A stretch of DNA of 64,000 bases from assembly GCF_001577305.1 (NCBI RefSeq), contig NZ_CP014518.1, forward strand, positions 2,232,001 to 2,296,000, given 5' to 3'. Below are positions 35,557-44,192 of this stretch, piece after piece. This DNA is from Sinomonas atrocyanea. Its GTDB lineage: Bacteria > Actinomycetota > Actinomycetes > Actinomycetales > Micrococcaceae. The first letter of the stretch is position 1, and the number at the start of each line of letters is the position of its first letter. Below the pieces are notes generated by a model. It had not been told where the DNA came from, ran no database searches, and worked only from the letters and a program-made list of their open reading frames with translations. Both the position numbers and the translations under genes were made by a program.

Positions 35557-36684
35557 TCAGAGGTTGCCGAGCTTGTCGCGGAGCTTGGCGAACATGCCGC
35601 CGCTGCCCACGAGCTTGCCCTCGCCGACCTGCTCGCCGCGGAGCTTGGCGAACTGGCGCAGGAGTTCCTCCTGCTCGGCGTCGAGCTTGGTCGGGGTCTC
35701 GACCCGCACGTGCACGAGGAGGTCCCCGCGGCCCGAGCCGCGCAGCCGGGCCACGCCGAGGTCATGCAGGGTGACCACGTCACCCGACTGGCTCCCGGGA
35801 CGCAGGGTGATGCTGTGCTCGCCGTCGAACGTCTCGAGGGTCATCTCGGACCCGAGCGCGGCCGCGGTCATGGGGACGCTGAGGGTCGCGTGCAGGTCGT
35901 CGCCTTCGCGCGTGAACGTCGGGTGCGCGGCCACCCGGATCTCGACGTAGAGGTCCCCGGACGGACCGCCGGCCGTGCCGGCCTCGCCCTGGCCCGCGAG
36001 CTGGATGCGGGTGCCCGTGGAGACCCCGGCAGGGATCTTGACCGTGAGCGAGCGCCGGCTCCGTACGCGCCCCTCCCCGCCGCACTCGTTGCACGGGCTG
36101 GGGATCTCCGTGCCGAACCCCTGGCAGGTGGGGCACGTGGCCATGGTCATGACCTGGCCGAGGATCGAGCGCACGGGGCGCTGGATGTGACCGGAGCCGC
36201 CGCACACGCCGCAGCGGACCGGCTCGGTGCCCGGCTCGCAGCACGATCCGTCGCAGCGGCCGCAGACGACCGCGGTGTCGACCTCGAGCTTCTTGTTGAC
36301 GCCGAAGACGGCGTCCTTGAGCTCGATCCGGACGGCGATGAGCGCATCCTGCCCCCGCCGCACCCGGGACGCCGGGCCCGACTGCCCCGCCCCGCCGCCG
36401 AAGAAGGTCTCGAAGATGTCCTGGAACGCGAAGCCCGCTCCGTTGTAGCCGCCGGAGAAGCCGTTGTCGGTGCCGTTCTCGTTGCCCGTCGTGTCATAGA
36501 CACGGCGCTTCTGCGGGTCCGAGAGGACTTCGTAGGCGTGGGTGACGGCCTTGAAGCGGTCCGCGGCGTCCTCGCCCGGGTTCATGTCCGGGTGGAGCTT
36601 GCGGGCCAGCTTCTTGTAGGCCTTCTTGATCTCCTCGGGGGTCGCGTCGGTCTGCACGCCGAGGGTTTCGTAGTGGCTGCTCAC
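35557..36684 (-). CDS. dnaJ: Chaperone DnaJ (type I)
   Basis: A 375-residue Hsp40 with a J domain containing HPD (residues 33-35), a Gly/Phe region, a zinc domain (about 140-210) and the C-terminal substrate domain. Three zinc repeats are standard CxxCxGxG-like motifs (CGVCGGSG, CPTCQGFG, CNECGGEG). The first reads CGRCDGSCC, with Cys in place of the final Gly, a variation I recall from Arthrobacter relatives. It stimulates DnaK. It follows hrcA by 14 bases, so it should be induced by heat through HrcA. Confidence 0.95.
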   Translation of the reverse strand: MSSHYETLGVQTDATPEEIKKAYKKLARKLHPDMNPGEDAADRFKAVTHAYEVLSDPQKRRVYDTTGNENGTDNGFSGGYNGAGFAFQDIFETFFGGGAGQSGPASRVRRGQDALIAVRIELKDAVFGVNKKLEVDTAVVCGRCDGSCCEPGTEPVRCGVCGGSGHIQRPVRSILGQVMTMATCPTCQGFGTEIPSPCNECGGEGRVRSRRSLTVKIPAGVSTGTRIQLAGQGEAGTAGGPSGDLYVEIRVAAHPTFTREGDDLHATLSVPMTAAALGSEMTLETFDGEHSITLRPGSQSGDVVTLHDLGVARLRGSGRGDLLVHVRVETPTKLDAEQEELLRQFAKLRGEQVGEGKLVGSGGMFAKLRDKLGNL

Positions 36685-36698
36685 AGTTCTCTTTCTTC

Positions 36699-37715
36699 TC
36701 AGCTTCCGGCGATGATCTTCGACAGGTAGCGGGCGACCGCCCGCACTGCGGCCATCGTGGCCGGATAGTCCATGCGTGTGGGGCCGAGGATGCCGAGCTT
36801 CGGTCCGTCGTCCTGCCCGTAGCCGGTCGCGACGACCGAGGTCTCGGCCAGGCCGACATACGGGTTCTCCCGGCCGATCGTCACGGTGACGCCGCGGGGA
36901 TCGGCCGCCATCTCCGAGAGGAGCCGCAGCAGGACCACCTGTTCCTCGAGCGCTTCGAGCACGGGTGAGATGCTCTGGAGGAAGTCGCTGTTGGACCTCG
37001 CGAGGTAGGCGGTGCCCGCCATCACCATGCGGTCCTCGCGGCTCGCCTCTGCGAGGGTGCCGAGGCCGTGGGCCAGTTCGGCGCCGAGCCGCTGGTCCTG
37101 CGGAGCGAGCGAGGCGACGACCTCCGCCGCCCCGGCCGCGAGCCGTCCCACGGCCGTCCCGGCCAGCCCCTCGAGGAACCGCTGCCTCAGGTACGCGAGC
37201 CTGTCGCGGTCAACGTCCTCGCTGACGGTGTGCACCCGCTGCTCGACGGTGCCGGTGTCGGCGATGAGGACGAGCAGGACCTGGCGCGGGGCCATGGACA
37301 CCGCTTCGACGTGTCGCACCTTGGCGCGGCCCAGCTGGGGGTACTGCACGACGGCGACCTGGTTGGTCAGCTGGGACAGGAGCCTGACGGTGCGCTCGAG
37401 CACGTCGTCCAGGTCGTCCGCACCGCCCAGGAGCGTCTGGATCGCCTGCTTCTCCGCGGCGGACAGCGGCCGCACCGCAGCGAGGTGGTCCACGAAGACC
37501 CGGTAGCCCTTGTCGGTCGGCACGCGGCCGGCGCTCGTGTGGGGGGCCGTGATGAGGCCGTCGTCCTCGAGGGCGGCCATGTCATTGCGGATGGTGGCGC
37601 TCGAGACGCCGAGCCGGTGGCGTTCCACGAGCGCCTTGGACCCGACGGGCTCGCGGTAGTGGACGTAGTCCTCCACGATCGCCCGCAGGACCTCCAGCTT
37701 GCGGGGCTCGTTCAT
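36699..37715 (-). CDS. hrcA: Heat-inducible transcription repressor HrcA
   Basis: A 338-residue repressor of class I heat-shock genes. The N-terminal winged helix (about 1-75, EPVGSKALVERHRLGVSSATIRNDMAAL) recognises CIRCE. A GAF-like domain follows. The ATG at 37715 follows AGGAGG. A CIRCE element lies 40-66 bases upstream, so the operon hrcA-dnaJ-rsmE is autoregulated. Confidence 0.95.
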   Translation of the reverse strand: MNEPRKLEVLRAIVEDYVHYREPVGSKALVERHRLGVSSATIRNDMAALEDDGLITAPHTSAGRVPTDKGYRVFVDHLAAVRPLSAAEKQAIQTLLGGADDLDDVLERTVRLLSQLTNQVAVVQYPQLGRAKVRHVEAVSMAPRQVLLVLIADTGTVEQRVHTVSEDVDRDRLAYLRQRFLEGLAGTAVGRLAAGAAEVVASLAPQDQRLGAELAHGLGTLAEASREDRMVMAGTAYLARSNSDFLQSISPVLEALEEQVVLLRLLSEMAADPRGVTVTIGRENPYVGLAETSVVATGYGQDDGPKLGILGPTRMDYPATMAAVRAVARYLSKIIAGS

Positions 37716-37754
37716 CACACCTCCTGCTGCGACGGCGGGCGGCACACCCGCGGC

Positions 37755-37781
37755 TTAGCACTCTCTGGGATCAAGTGCTAA
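37755..37781 (-). promoter_or_regulatory. CIRCE operator of hrcA-dnaJ
   Basis: TTAGCACTC at 37755-37763, 9 bases of spacer, then AAGTGCTAA at 37773-37781. This matches the CIRCE consensus except for one base in the second arm. A minus-strand -10-like TAGACT lies at its upstream edge, so HrcA would block transcription initiation. Confidence 0.9.
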
Positions 37782-37870
37782 GTCTAGTACGCCCACCGGG
37801 TCCGGCGGGAACCCCCGTGCTGTGCACTAGGCCACGGCGCGTCCCCGGGGCCCTCCGGGGCGAGCCGCCG

Positions 37871-37876
37871 TAGGAT
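37871..37876 (+). promoter_or_regulatory. Leaderless -10 box of the DUF3097 gene
   Basis: TAGGAT ends 7 bases before the GTG at 37884. The overlapping in-frame ATG at 37875 lies inside the hexamer and would not be transcribed. Confidence 0.5.
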
Positions 37877-37883
37877 GCGGCGG

Positions 37884-38735
37884 GTGGACCGACTCAGCTA
37901 TGACTCCTGGGGGCCGGCCGACCTCGCTGCCCCCTCCCGTGCCGAACTGCCCCTCGTCCCCGCCGAGCCCGGGCTCGTCCTCGAGGACGCCGAGAGCGGG
38001 TGGGTGGGTGCCGTGGTCCGCGTGGAGAAGTCCGGGGGCATGCACGTGATGAGCCTCGAAGACCGGCGCGGGCGGACGCGCTCGTTCCAGCTCGGGTTCG
38101 GGTTCCTCCTCGACGGCCATCCCGTCCGTGTCGGACCGCCGGCCCCGAGGACCCAGCCCGCGCCCCCGGCCCGCACCGCGTCCGGCTCCGTCCGCGTCGA
38201 GGGGATGCGCGCGCAGGTGGCCAAGGCGAGCCGGGTCTGGGTCGAGGGCAAGCATGACGCCGAGCTCGTGGAGAAGGTGTGGGGCGACGACCTCCGCGTC
38301 GAGGGGATCGTCGTCGAACCCCTGCACGGGGTCGACGACCTCGCCGGGGCCGTCGAGGCGTTCGGCCCAGGACCGGGCCGGAAGCTCGGGATCATCGTCG
38401 ACCACCTGGTCGAGGGCTCGAAGGAGTCGCGCATCGTGGCCGAGGCGATGGCGGTGCCCGGGGCCGCCGGGAACGTGCTCGTCGTCGGCCACCCCTATGT
38501 GGACGTCTGGCAGGCCATCAAGCCCTCGGTGCTCGGCATCCCCGCCTGGCCCACCGTCCCGCGGGGCGTGGACTGGAAGACCGGGATCCTCAAGGCCTTC
38601 GGGTGGCCGCACAGCACCGCGGAGGACGTCGGGCTCGGCTGGCAGAAGCTCCTGGGAGCGGTGCGCACCTACGCCGACCTCGAGCCTTCCCTGCTGGGCC
38701 GCGTCGAGGAGGTCATCGACTTCCTGACCGCCTGA
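37884..38735 (+). CDS. DUF3097 family protein
   Basis: A 283-residue actinobacterial protein beginning (M)DRLSYDSWGP. An N-terminal beta-rich region is followed by a Toprim-like core (VWVEGKHDAELVEKVWGDDLR, then GRKLGIIVDHLVEGSKE), as found in DUF3097. The Glu and Asp-x-x motifs suggest metal-dependent nucleic-acid chemistry, but the function is unknown. It is divergent from hrcA. The GTG start is preferred because of the leaderless promoter. Confidence 0.82.
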   Translation: MDRLSYDSWGPADLAAPSRAELPLVPAEPGLVLEDAESGWVGAVVRVEKSGGMHVMSLEDRRGRTRSFQLGFGFLLDGHPVRVGPPAPRTQPAPPARTASGSVRVEGMRAQVAKASRVWVEGKHDAELVEKVWGDDLRVEGIVVEPLHGVDDLAGAVEAFGPGPGRKLGIIVDHLVEGSKESRIVAEAMAVPGAAGNVLVVGHPYVDVWQAIKPSVLGIPAWPTVPRGVDWKTGILKAFGWPHSTAEDVGLGWQKLLGAVRTYADLEPSLLGRVEEVIDFLTA

Positions 38736-38829
38736 GCGGGCAACCTTGGATATCCTTGGACTGCTCCCGGCGGCCGTGCGGCCGGCGTGGGCGCCAAGAC
38801 CGCAAGGAACCACAGGCAAGGATTCATCA

Positions 38830-39231
38830 GTGGCCGAGTACCCGAAGGACCCCCGCAGCACCGCCGGACAGGACAACGGTGCCACGGTCCCCGCGCCGCT
38901 GACGGCGTCCGAGGACCGGCAATGGGCGACCCTCGCGCATTTCGGCGGCATCCTCGGCTTCGTCCCGTCGCTGCTGATCTACCTCGTCTTCAAGGACCGC
39001 GGCCCCTTCACCGCGCAGGAATCGAAGGAAGCGCTGAACTTCACGCTGCCGCCCACGGTCGCGGCGGTCGTGCTCAACCTGCTCGGGTACATTCCCTTCG
39101 TCGGGAGCGTGTTCTCCGTCCTCGCGACGCTGCTCTGGATCGCGCTCACCGTGTTCTCGGTTACGGCGGGCATCCAGGTCAACCGCGGGCAGCCGTACCA
39201 GTACCGCTACAACCTGCACCTCATCAAGTGA
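38830..39231 (+). CDS. DUF4870 membrane protein
   Basis: A 133-residue small membrane protein of the DUF4870/Tic20-like group. A polar N-terminus leads to ASEDRQWATLAHFGGILGFVPSLLIYL, then two or three helices (about 50-70, 85-105 and 105-125) and a short tail. The GTG at 38830 follows AAGGA. TATCCT at 38751-38756 is a likely -10 box. The function is unknown. It converges on hemW. Confidence 0.8.
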   Translation: MAEYPKDPRSTAGQDNGATVPAPLTASEDRQWATLAHFGGILGFVPSLLIYLVFKDRGPFTAQESKEALNFTLPPTVAAVVLNLLGYIPFVGSVFSVLATLLWIALTVFSVTAGIQVNRGQPYQYRYNLHLIK

Positions 39232-39234
39232 TGC

Positions 39235-39258
39235 CTGCTGCCCGGGTCAGGGCAGCAG
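39235..39258. terminator. Short convergent hairpin between DUF4870 and hemW
   Basis: A 9-bp stem (39235-39243 with 39250-39258) whose 6-base loop contains the hemW stop codon. It is a weak bidirectional terminator. Confidence 0.4.
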
Positions 39259-40497
39259 CGCCCGCACGACCGCATCGGCGAGGAGCCGGCCCCGCAGCGT
39301 GAGGACCAGGCGGCCCCGGAGGGCTGTGGGCCCGTCCACGAGGCCATCGGCGATCAGGCCGGCCACGGCCGCGCGGCCCCCGGCATCGAGGTCGGACGTG
39401 GGCAGGCCGGAGGCGAGCCGGACCTTCAGGAGGACGCGCTCCACGCGGCGCGTGCCGTCGTCGAGCGTCTCCCGGGCCGCGGCCGGCGAGACGCCCTGGG
39501 AGAGGCGCCCGGCGTACGCGGTGGGGTGCTTGACGTTCCACCAGCGGACGCCGCCCACATGGGAGTGGGCGCCCGGCCCGATGCCCCACCAGTCGCCGCC
39601 GTTCCAGTAGGCGAGGTTGTGCCGGCATTCGAAGCGCGCGCTCTGCGGACCCGGGCCCGCGGCGCCGCGGGCCCAGTTGCTGACCTCGTACCAGTGGAAG
39701 CCCGCGCTGCCCAGCACCGCGTCGGCCAGCTCGTACTTCTCGGCGTGGTCGTCGTCGTCCACCTCGGGGACCTCGCCCCGGCGGATCTGGGCCGCGAGCT
39801 TCGTGCCGTCCTCGACGATGAGCGCGTAGGCGCTGACGTGGTCCGGTTCGCACGCGAGCGCCGCGTCGAGCGAGGCGCGCCAGTCGTCGCGCGACTCGCC
39901 CGGGGTGCCGTAGATCAGGTCGAGGCTCACGTCGAGTCCCGCGTCGCGCGCCCACCGGACCGCCTCGGGCACCCGGGACGGGGTGTGGGTCCGGTCGAGG
40001 ACCTTGAGCACGTGCGGCACCGCCGACTGCAGGCCGAAGGAGACCCGGGTGAATCCGGCCTCGGCGAGGGCCTGGAGGGACGCGGGCGTCACCGAGTCGG
40101 GGTTCGCCTCCGTGGTCACCTCGGCTCCCGGCTCGAGCCCCCATTCCGCGACCGCCGCAGAGAGGATCGCGGTGAGGTCCTGGGCGGACAGGAGGGTCGG
40201 CGTGCCGCCGCCGAAGAACACCGTGGACAGACGACGGCGAGGCACGCCGGAGGCGTCCAGCGCGGCTGCCGCGAAGCGCACCTCGGAGACGGCCGTCGCG
40301 GCGTAGTTCGCCTGCGAGGCGCCGCCGCCGAGCTCGATGGCCGTGTAGGTGTTGAAGTCGCAGTACCCGCAGCGGACGGCGCAGAACGGGATGTGGGCGT
40401 ACAGCGAGAAGCCCCGCTCCCCCGCCGCGACGGCCGCCTGGGGCGGAAGGGCGCCGTCGGCCGGAGCCGGGTCGCCCAGAGGAAGGCTGCTGGGCAC
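39247..40497 (-). CDS. hemW: Heme chaperone HemW (radical SAM)
   Basis: A 416-residue radical-SAM protein of the HemN/HemW group, here a heme chaperone rather than coproporphyrinogen dehydrogenase. The Fe-S motif is CAVRCGYCDF, followed by FFGGGTPTLL, TTEANPDSV and the HNLAYWNGGDWWGIGPGAHS segment. The GTG at 40497 shares its first base with the last base of the lepA stop (TAGTG). The minus frame stays open far into lepA, which is an artefact of high GC. Confidence 0.92.
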   Translation of the reverse strand: MPSSLPLGDPAPADGALPPQAAVAAGERGFSLYAHIPFCAVRCGYCDFNTYTAIELGGGASQANYAATAVSEVRFAAAALDASGVPRRRLSTVFFGGGTPTLLSAQDLTAILSAAVAEWGLEPGAEVTTEANPDSVTPASLQALAEAGFTRVSFGLQSAVPHVLKVLDRTHTPSRVPEAVRWARDAGLDVSLDLIYGTPGESRDDWRASLDAALACEPDHVSAYALIVEDGTKLAAQIRRGEVPEVDDDDHAEKYELADAVLGSAGFHWYEVSNWARGAAGPGPQSARFECRHNLAYWNGGDWWGIGPGAHSHVGGVRWWNVKHPTAYAGRLSQGVSPAAARETLDDGTRRVERVLLKVRLASGLPTSDLDAGGRAAVAGLIADGLVDGPTALRGRLVLTLRGRLLADAVVRALLP

Positions 40498-42350
40498 TAC
40501 TTCTTCGCCTTGTCCTTCGACTCGTCCGTGGTGAGCGCCGCGATGAAGGCCTCCTGGGGCACCTCGACGCGGCCGACCATCTTCATGCGCTTCTTGCCCT
40601 CCTTCTGCTTCTCGAGGAGCTTGCGCTTGCGGGTGATGTCGCCGCCGTAGCACTTGGCGAGGACGTCCTTGCGGATGGCCCGGATGTTCTCGCGGGCGAT
40701 GATGCGGGAGCCGATGGCCGCCTGGATGGGCACCTCGAACTGCTGGCGCGGGATGAGCTCGCGCAGCTTCGCGGTCATCATCGTGCCGTACGCATAGGCC
40801 TTGTCGCGGTGGGTGATCGCGCTGAAGGCGTCGACCTGCTCGCCCTGGAGCAGGATGTCCACCTTGACGAGGTCGGCGACCTGGTCGCCGTCGGCCTTCC
40901 AGTCGAGCGAGGCGTAGCCGCGGGTCTTGGACTTGAGCTGGTCGAAGAAGTCGAACACGATCTCGGCCAGCGGGATCCAGTAGCGCAGCTCCACGCGGTC
41001 CTCGGAGAGGTAGTCCATGCCCTTCATCTGGCCGCGGCGGCCCTGGCAGAGCTCCATGATGGCGCCCACGAACTCGTTCGGGGCGAGGATCGTCGCTGAG
41101 ACCATGGGCTCGCGGACCTCGTTGACCTTGCCCGTGGGGAACTCGCTCGGGTTGGTCACTGTCACCACGGACTTGTCCTCGAGGGTGACCTCGTAGATGA
41201 CGTTGGGCGCGGTGGAGATGAGGTCGAGGTTGAATTCGCGCTCGAGGCGCTCGCGCACGATCTCGAGGTGGAGGAGGCCGAGGAAGCCGACGCGGAAGCC
41301 GAAGCCGAGCGCGGCGGACGTCTCGGGCTCGTAGACGAGCGCCGCGTCGTTGAGCTTGAGCTTGTCCAGGGCGTCGCGCAGGTCCGGGTAGTCCGAGCCG
41401 TCCAGCGGGTAGAGGCCGGAGAAGACCATGGGCTTGGGGTCCTGGTAGCCGCCGAGGGACTCCGACGCCGGCTTGGAGAGGTTCGTGATCGTGTCGCCGA
41501 CCTTGGACTGGCGCACGTCCTTGACGCCGGTGATGAGGTAGCCCACCTCGCCGACGCCGAGGCCCTTGGACGGGATCGGCTCCGGGGAGATGACGCCGAT
41601 CTCGAGCAGTTCGTGGCTGGCCTTCGTCGACATCATCTGGATCCGCTCGCGCGGGCTCAGCGAGCCGTCGACGACGCGCACGTAGGTCACGACTCCGCGG
41701 TACGTGTCGTACACGGAGTCGAAGATCATGGCACGGGCGGGGGCCTTGGCGTCGCCCACCGGTGCCGGGATGTCGCGCACGATCCGGTCGAGGAGGCCCT
41801 CGACGCCCACGCCGGTCTTGCCGGAGACCTTCAGGACGTCGTCGGGGTCGCCGCCGATGAGGTTGGCGAGCTCCTCCGCGTACTTCTCGGGCTGGGCCGC
41901 GGGCAGGTCGATCTTGTTCAGCACCGGGATGATGGTGAGGTCGTTCTCCATCGCGAGGTACAGGTTCGCGAGCGTCTGCGCCTCGATCCCCTGGGCCGCG
42001 TCGACGAGGAGCACCGCGCCCTCGCAGGCCGCGAGCGAGCGCGAGACCTCGTAGGTGAAGTCGACGTGCCCGGGGGTGTCGATCATGTTCAGGGCGAAGG
42101 CCGTGCCGTCGACCTCCCACGGCATGCGGACCGCCTGGGACTTGATGGTGATGCCGCGCTCGCGCTCGATGTCCATCCGGTCGAGGTACTGCGCCTTCAT
42201 GTCCCGCGGCTGCACGACTCCCGTGAACTGCAGCATCCTGTCGGCGAGGGTCGACTTTCCGTGGTCGATGTGCGCGATGATGCAGAAGTTGCGGATGATC
42301 GACGGATCGGTCGCGGCGGGCACGGGCGCTGTGCGGGCCATGGGAGACAC
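40497..42350 (-). CDS. lepA: Elongation factor 4 (LepA)
   Basis: A 617-residue ribosome-associated GTPase. G1 is AHIDHGKSTLADRML near residue 27, then DTPGHVDF and NKIDLP, domains II, III and V, and the LepA-specific C-terminal domain ending KRMKMVGRVEVPQEAF. The start is GTG at 42350 (an ATG three codons on is possible), after GAGG. It is co-transcribed with hemW and divergent from rpsT. Confidence 0.95.
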   Translation of the reverse strand: MSPMARTAPVPAATDPSIIRNFCIIAHIDHGKSTLADRMLQFTGVVQPRDMKAQYLDRMDIERERGITIKSQAVRMPWEVDGTAFALNMIDTPGHVDFTYEVSRSLAACEGAVLLVDAAQGIEAQTLANLYLAMENDLTIIPVLNKIDLPAAQPEKYAEELANLIGGDPDDVLKVSGKTGVGVEGLLDRIVRDIPAPVGDAKAPARAMIFDSVYDTYRGVVTYVRVVDGSLSPRERIQMMSTKASHELLEIGVISPEPIPSKGLGVGEVGYLITGVKDVRQSKVGDTITNLSKPASESLGGYQDPKPMVFSGLYPLDGSDYPDLRDALDKLKLNDAALVYEPETSAALGFGFRVGFLGLLHLEIVRERLEREFNLDLISTAPNVIYEVTLEDKSVVTVTNPSEFPTGKVNEVREPMVSATILAPNEFVGAIMELCQGRRGQMKGMDYLSEDRVELRYWIPLAEIVFDFFDQLKSKTRGYASLDWKADGDQVADLVKVDILLQGEQVDAFSAITHRDKAYAYGTMMTAKLRELIPRQQFEVPIQAAIGSRIIARENIRAIRKDVLAKCYGGDITRKRKLLEKQKEGKKRMKMVGRVEVPQEAFIAALTTDESKDKAKK

Positions 42351-42480
42351 GGTGAACGGTCCTCACTGTCAATACGGTCGAGGCGTGGTTGCCCACGGTG
42401 GTTTGCTGACTTCCTAGTCTCCCATAGGCTGTGCTCACGCCGCTCCCGCGGGCGCGAGGAGCGTGCGCCCGGAAGTCTGC

Positions 42481-42486
42481 TAGCAT
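42481..42486 (+). promoter_or_regulatory. Probable -10 box of rpsT
   Basis: TAGCAT in an AT-richer patch gives an untranslated leader of roughly 125 bases before rpsT. The -35 is weak. The long leader leaves room for S20 autoregulation, which is not demonstrated here. Confidence 0.3.
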
Positions 42487-42617
42487 TGTCTGCTGTGTGT
42501 CCGTGCAGGTCGGCGGGCACTGACGACCGGCTGCCATAGGCATCCCCACGCCGCTCAGTCGATGGTCGGTCCGAACGCCCTCTAGACCCTGTTGGCATCA
42601 ACAAGAGAGTTCCATAC

Positions 42618-42881
42618 GTGGCAAACATCAAGTCCCAGAAGAAGCGCATTCTCACCAACGAGAAGGCCCGCCAGCGCAACATGGCGGTCAAGTCGGAGCT
42701 GAAGACGGCCATCCGCGCCGTCAACACCGCCGTCGCTTCCGCTGACAAGGATGCCGCTGTCTCCGCTCTGGCCTACGCGAGCAAGAAGCTCGACAAGGCC
42801 GTGAGCAAGGGCGTCATCCACAAGAACCAGGCCGCGAACCGCAAGTCGGGCATCGCGAAGAAGGTCGGCAAGGTCGGCTGA
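42618..42881 (+). CDS. rpsT: 30S ribosomal protein S20
   Basis: An 87-residue, Lys/Ala-rich helical protein (MANIKSQKKRILTNEKARQRN) that binds 16S rRNA. The start is GTG at 42618 after AAGAGAG. It is transcribed alone, opposite to lepA and holA, and ends at a strong hairpin. The order holA-rpsT-lepA-hemW is widely conserved. Confidence 0.96.
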   Translation: MANIKSQKKRILTNEKARQRNMAVKSELKTAIRAVNTAVASADKDAAVSALAYASKKLDKAVSKGVIHKNQAANRKSGIAKKVGKVG

Positions 42882-42898
42882 CCCAGCAGCTCTTCTCG

Positions 42899-42935
42899 GC
42901 AGGGGCCGGCATCCGCGACGGATGCCGGCCCCTGC
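42899..42935 (+). terminator. Terminator of rpsT
   Basis: A 17-bp perfect stem (42899-42915 with 42919-42935) with a 3-base loop followed by TGTTT. Confidence 0.85.
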
Positions 42936-42979
42936 TGTTTCCGGCCTCCGTGGCGCCAGCGGGCCCTGGTCTCGGCGGC

Positions 42980-43046
42980 CCGGGCCGGGGCTCAGCGGGC
43001 CGGGGCTCAGCGGGCCCGGGCCGGGGCTCAGCGGGCCCGGGCCGCC
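42980..43046. repeat. Tandem repeat duplicating the holA stop region
   Basis: Three copies of GGGGCTCAGCGGGCC (15 bp; the longer unit is 21 bp) span 42987-43036. Each copy carries the minus-strand TGA of holA, at 43028-43030, 43007-43009 and 42992-42994. All three stops are in the same frame. Confidence 0.7.
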
Positions 43047-44068
43047 GAGCTCACAGCCGAGAGGGCCCGCTCTACGGCGTACGCGGGATCGCGGGCGAGG
43101 CCCTTGACCTCGGCGTCCGCCTCGGCGACGGCCCGGATCGCCAGGGCGAGGCTCTGCGGGGTCCAGCCCCGGATGTCCCGCTGGGCCTGTTCGACGAGCC
43201 AGGGCTGCATGCCCAGCTCCCGGGCGATGCTCTGGGCGGAGCCGCGCGCCCCGGCGACCTTCGCGAGGGTCCGGAGCTTGGCGGCGATGGCCGCGACCAT
43301 CGGCACCGGGTCGACGCCCGTCTCGAGGGCATGCCGGAAGGCCGAGAGGGCCTTTGCCTTCTGGCCGGCGAGTGCGGCATCTGCGACCTTGAAGGCCGTG
43401 GCCTCGACCCGTCCGCCGTAGTACTTCTCCACGGTCGCCGCGTCCACCGTGGACGACGCGTCGAGGATGAGCTGGCTGCACGCCGCCGCGAGCTCTGCGA
43501 GGCTGCTGCCCACGGCGGCGACGAGGGCGTCCACCGCCTCGCGCTCGATCCGCCGGCCGGAACCACGGAACTCTGCCAGGACGAACGCTGCCTTGTCGGC
43601 GTCCTTCTTCAGCGCCTGGCAGTCGACGACGGGCGCCCCTGAGGCTTTGACCGCGTCGAGGAGCTTCTTGCCCCGGGTCCCGCCGCCGTGCCGGAGCACG
43701 AGGACGACGTCGGGCTCGGGGGCCGAAGTGTAGGCGAGGGCGTCGCGGAGGAACTCCTCGCTCATGGACTCCAGCCCGTGCACCTCGATGAGTTTGCTCT
43801 CGCCGAAGAGGGAGGGCGAGGCTGCCATCAGCAGCTCGCCGCCCGCGTACGTGCCCGCCTCGAGGCGGGTCACCTCGAGCTCGCCCGCGGCCTCCCTGGC
43901 CTTGGCCCGCACGGCATCCATGGCCCGCGCCGCAAGGTAGTCCTCTGGGCCGGTGACCAGGACCACGGGCGCGGGGGCGGCGTCGCGCCAGTCGACTGTC
44001 CCGGCGCTCCTGGCGCCTGCCGAGCCCTTGGGCGCCTGGGATCTGCCAGTCCGGGCCGGCGGCGTCAC
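43028..44068 (-). CDS. holA: DNA polymerase III delta subunit
   Basis: A 346-residue clamp-loader subunit. An AAA+-like N-terminal region (PVVLVTGPEDYLAARAMDAV near residue 34) and the helical collar at the C-terminus (GMQPWLVEQAQRDIRGWTPQSLALAI) fit the family. The GTG at 44068 is used; an ATG at 44128 would run into the orphan comEC end. The last codons and stop lie in a small tandem repeat. In most related genomes holA directly follows comEC; here about 16.6 kb separates them. Confidence 0.9.
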   Translation of the reverse strand: MTPPARTGRSQAPKGSAGARSAGTVDWRDAAPAPVVLVTGPEDYLAARAMDAVRAKAREAAGELEVTRLEAGTYAGGELLMAASPSLFGESKLIEVHGLESMSEEFLRDALAYTSAPEPDVVLVLRHGGGTRGKKLLDAVKASGAPVVDCQALKKDADKAAFVLAEFRGSGRRIEREAVDALVAAVGSSLAELAAACSQLILDASSTVDAATVEKYYGGRVEATAFKVADAALAGQKAKALSAFRHALETGVDPVPMVAAIAAKLRTLAKVAGARGSAQSIARELGMQPWLVEQAQRDIRGWTPQSLALAIRAVAEADAEVKGLARDPAYAVERALSAVSSAARAR

Positions 44069-44099
44069 GGGCGGCCCCCTGCGGCGGTGTTGCTGCACT

Positions 44100-44168
44100 T
44101 CACCTGTCCACTCTCCCACGTCGTGCACCCGGGCCCAATCCGGACGTGGAGGCCGCGGCCCCGCGCGA
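44100..44168 (-). pseudogene. Orphan 3' end of comEC left beside holA
   Basis: On the minus strand the codons here read RGAAASTSGLGPG and then ARRGRVDR followed by TGA at 44100, 31 bases before the holA start. The first part is the same peptide stretch (RGAAAS..GLGPG) found near the C-terminus of the comEC gene at 60.77-60.81 kb. This looks like the original comEC terminus, cut off when the intervening block was inserted. Confidence 0.65.
44128..44165. repeat. Island-flanking direct repeat, holA side (att-like)
   Basis: 38 bp that match 60770-60807 in the same orientation at 36 of 38 positions (mismatches at 44143 and 44147). It includes CCCGGGCCCAATCCG and GGAGGCCGCGGCCCCGCG. It lies within comEC-derived sequence, as expected of an attachment site in the 3' end of a gene. 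Confidence 0.7.
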
Positions 44169-44192
44169 GCGCGGGTTCGTCAACGCCTCATG

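Noticed and set aside
39247..42549. A minus-strand frame open for 1100 codons across hemW and lepA
   Set aside because: Only the hemW part has protein-like motifs. The rest is Arg/Pro/Gly-rich antiframe of lepA, which has its own strongly supported frame.
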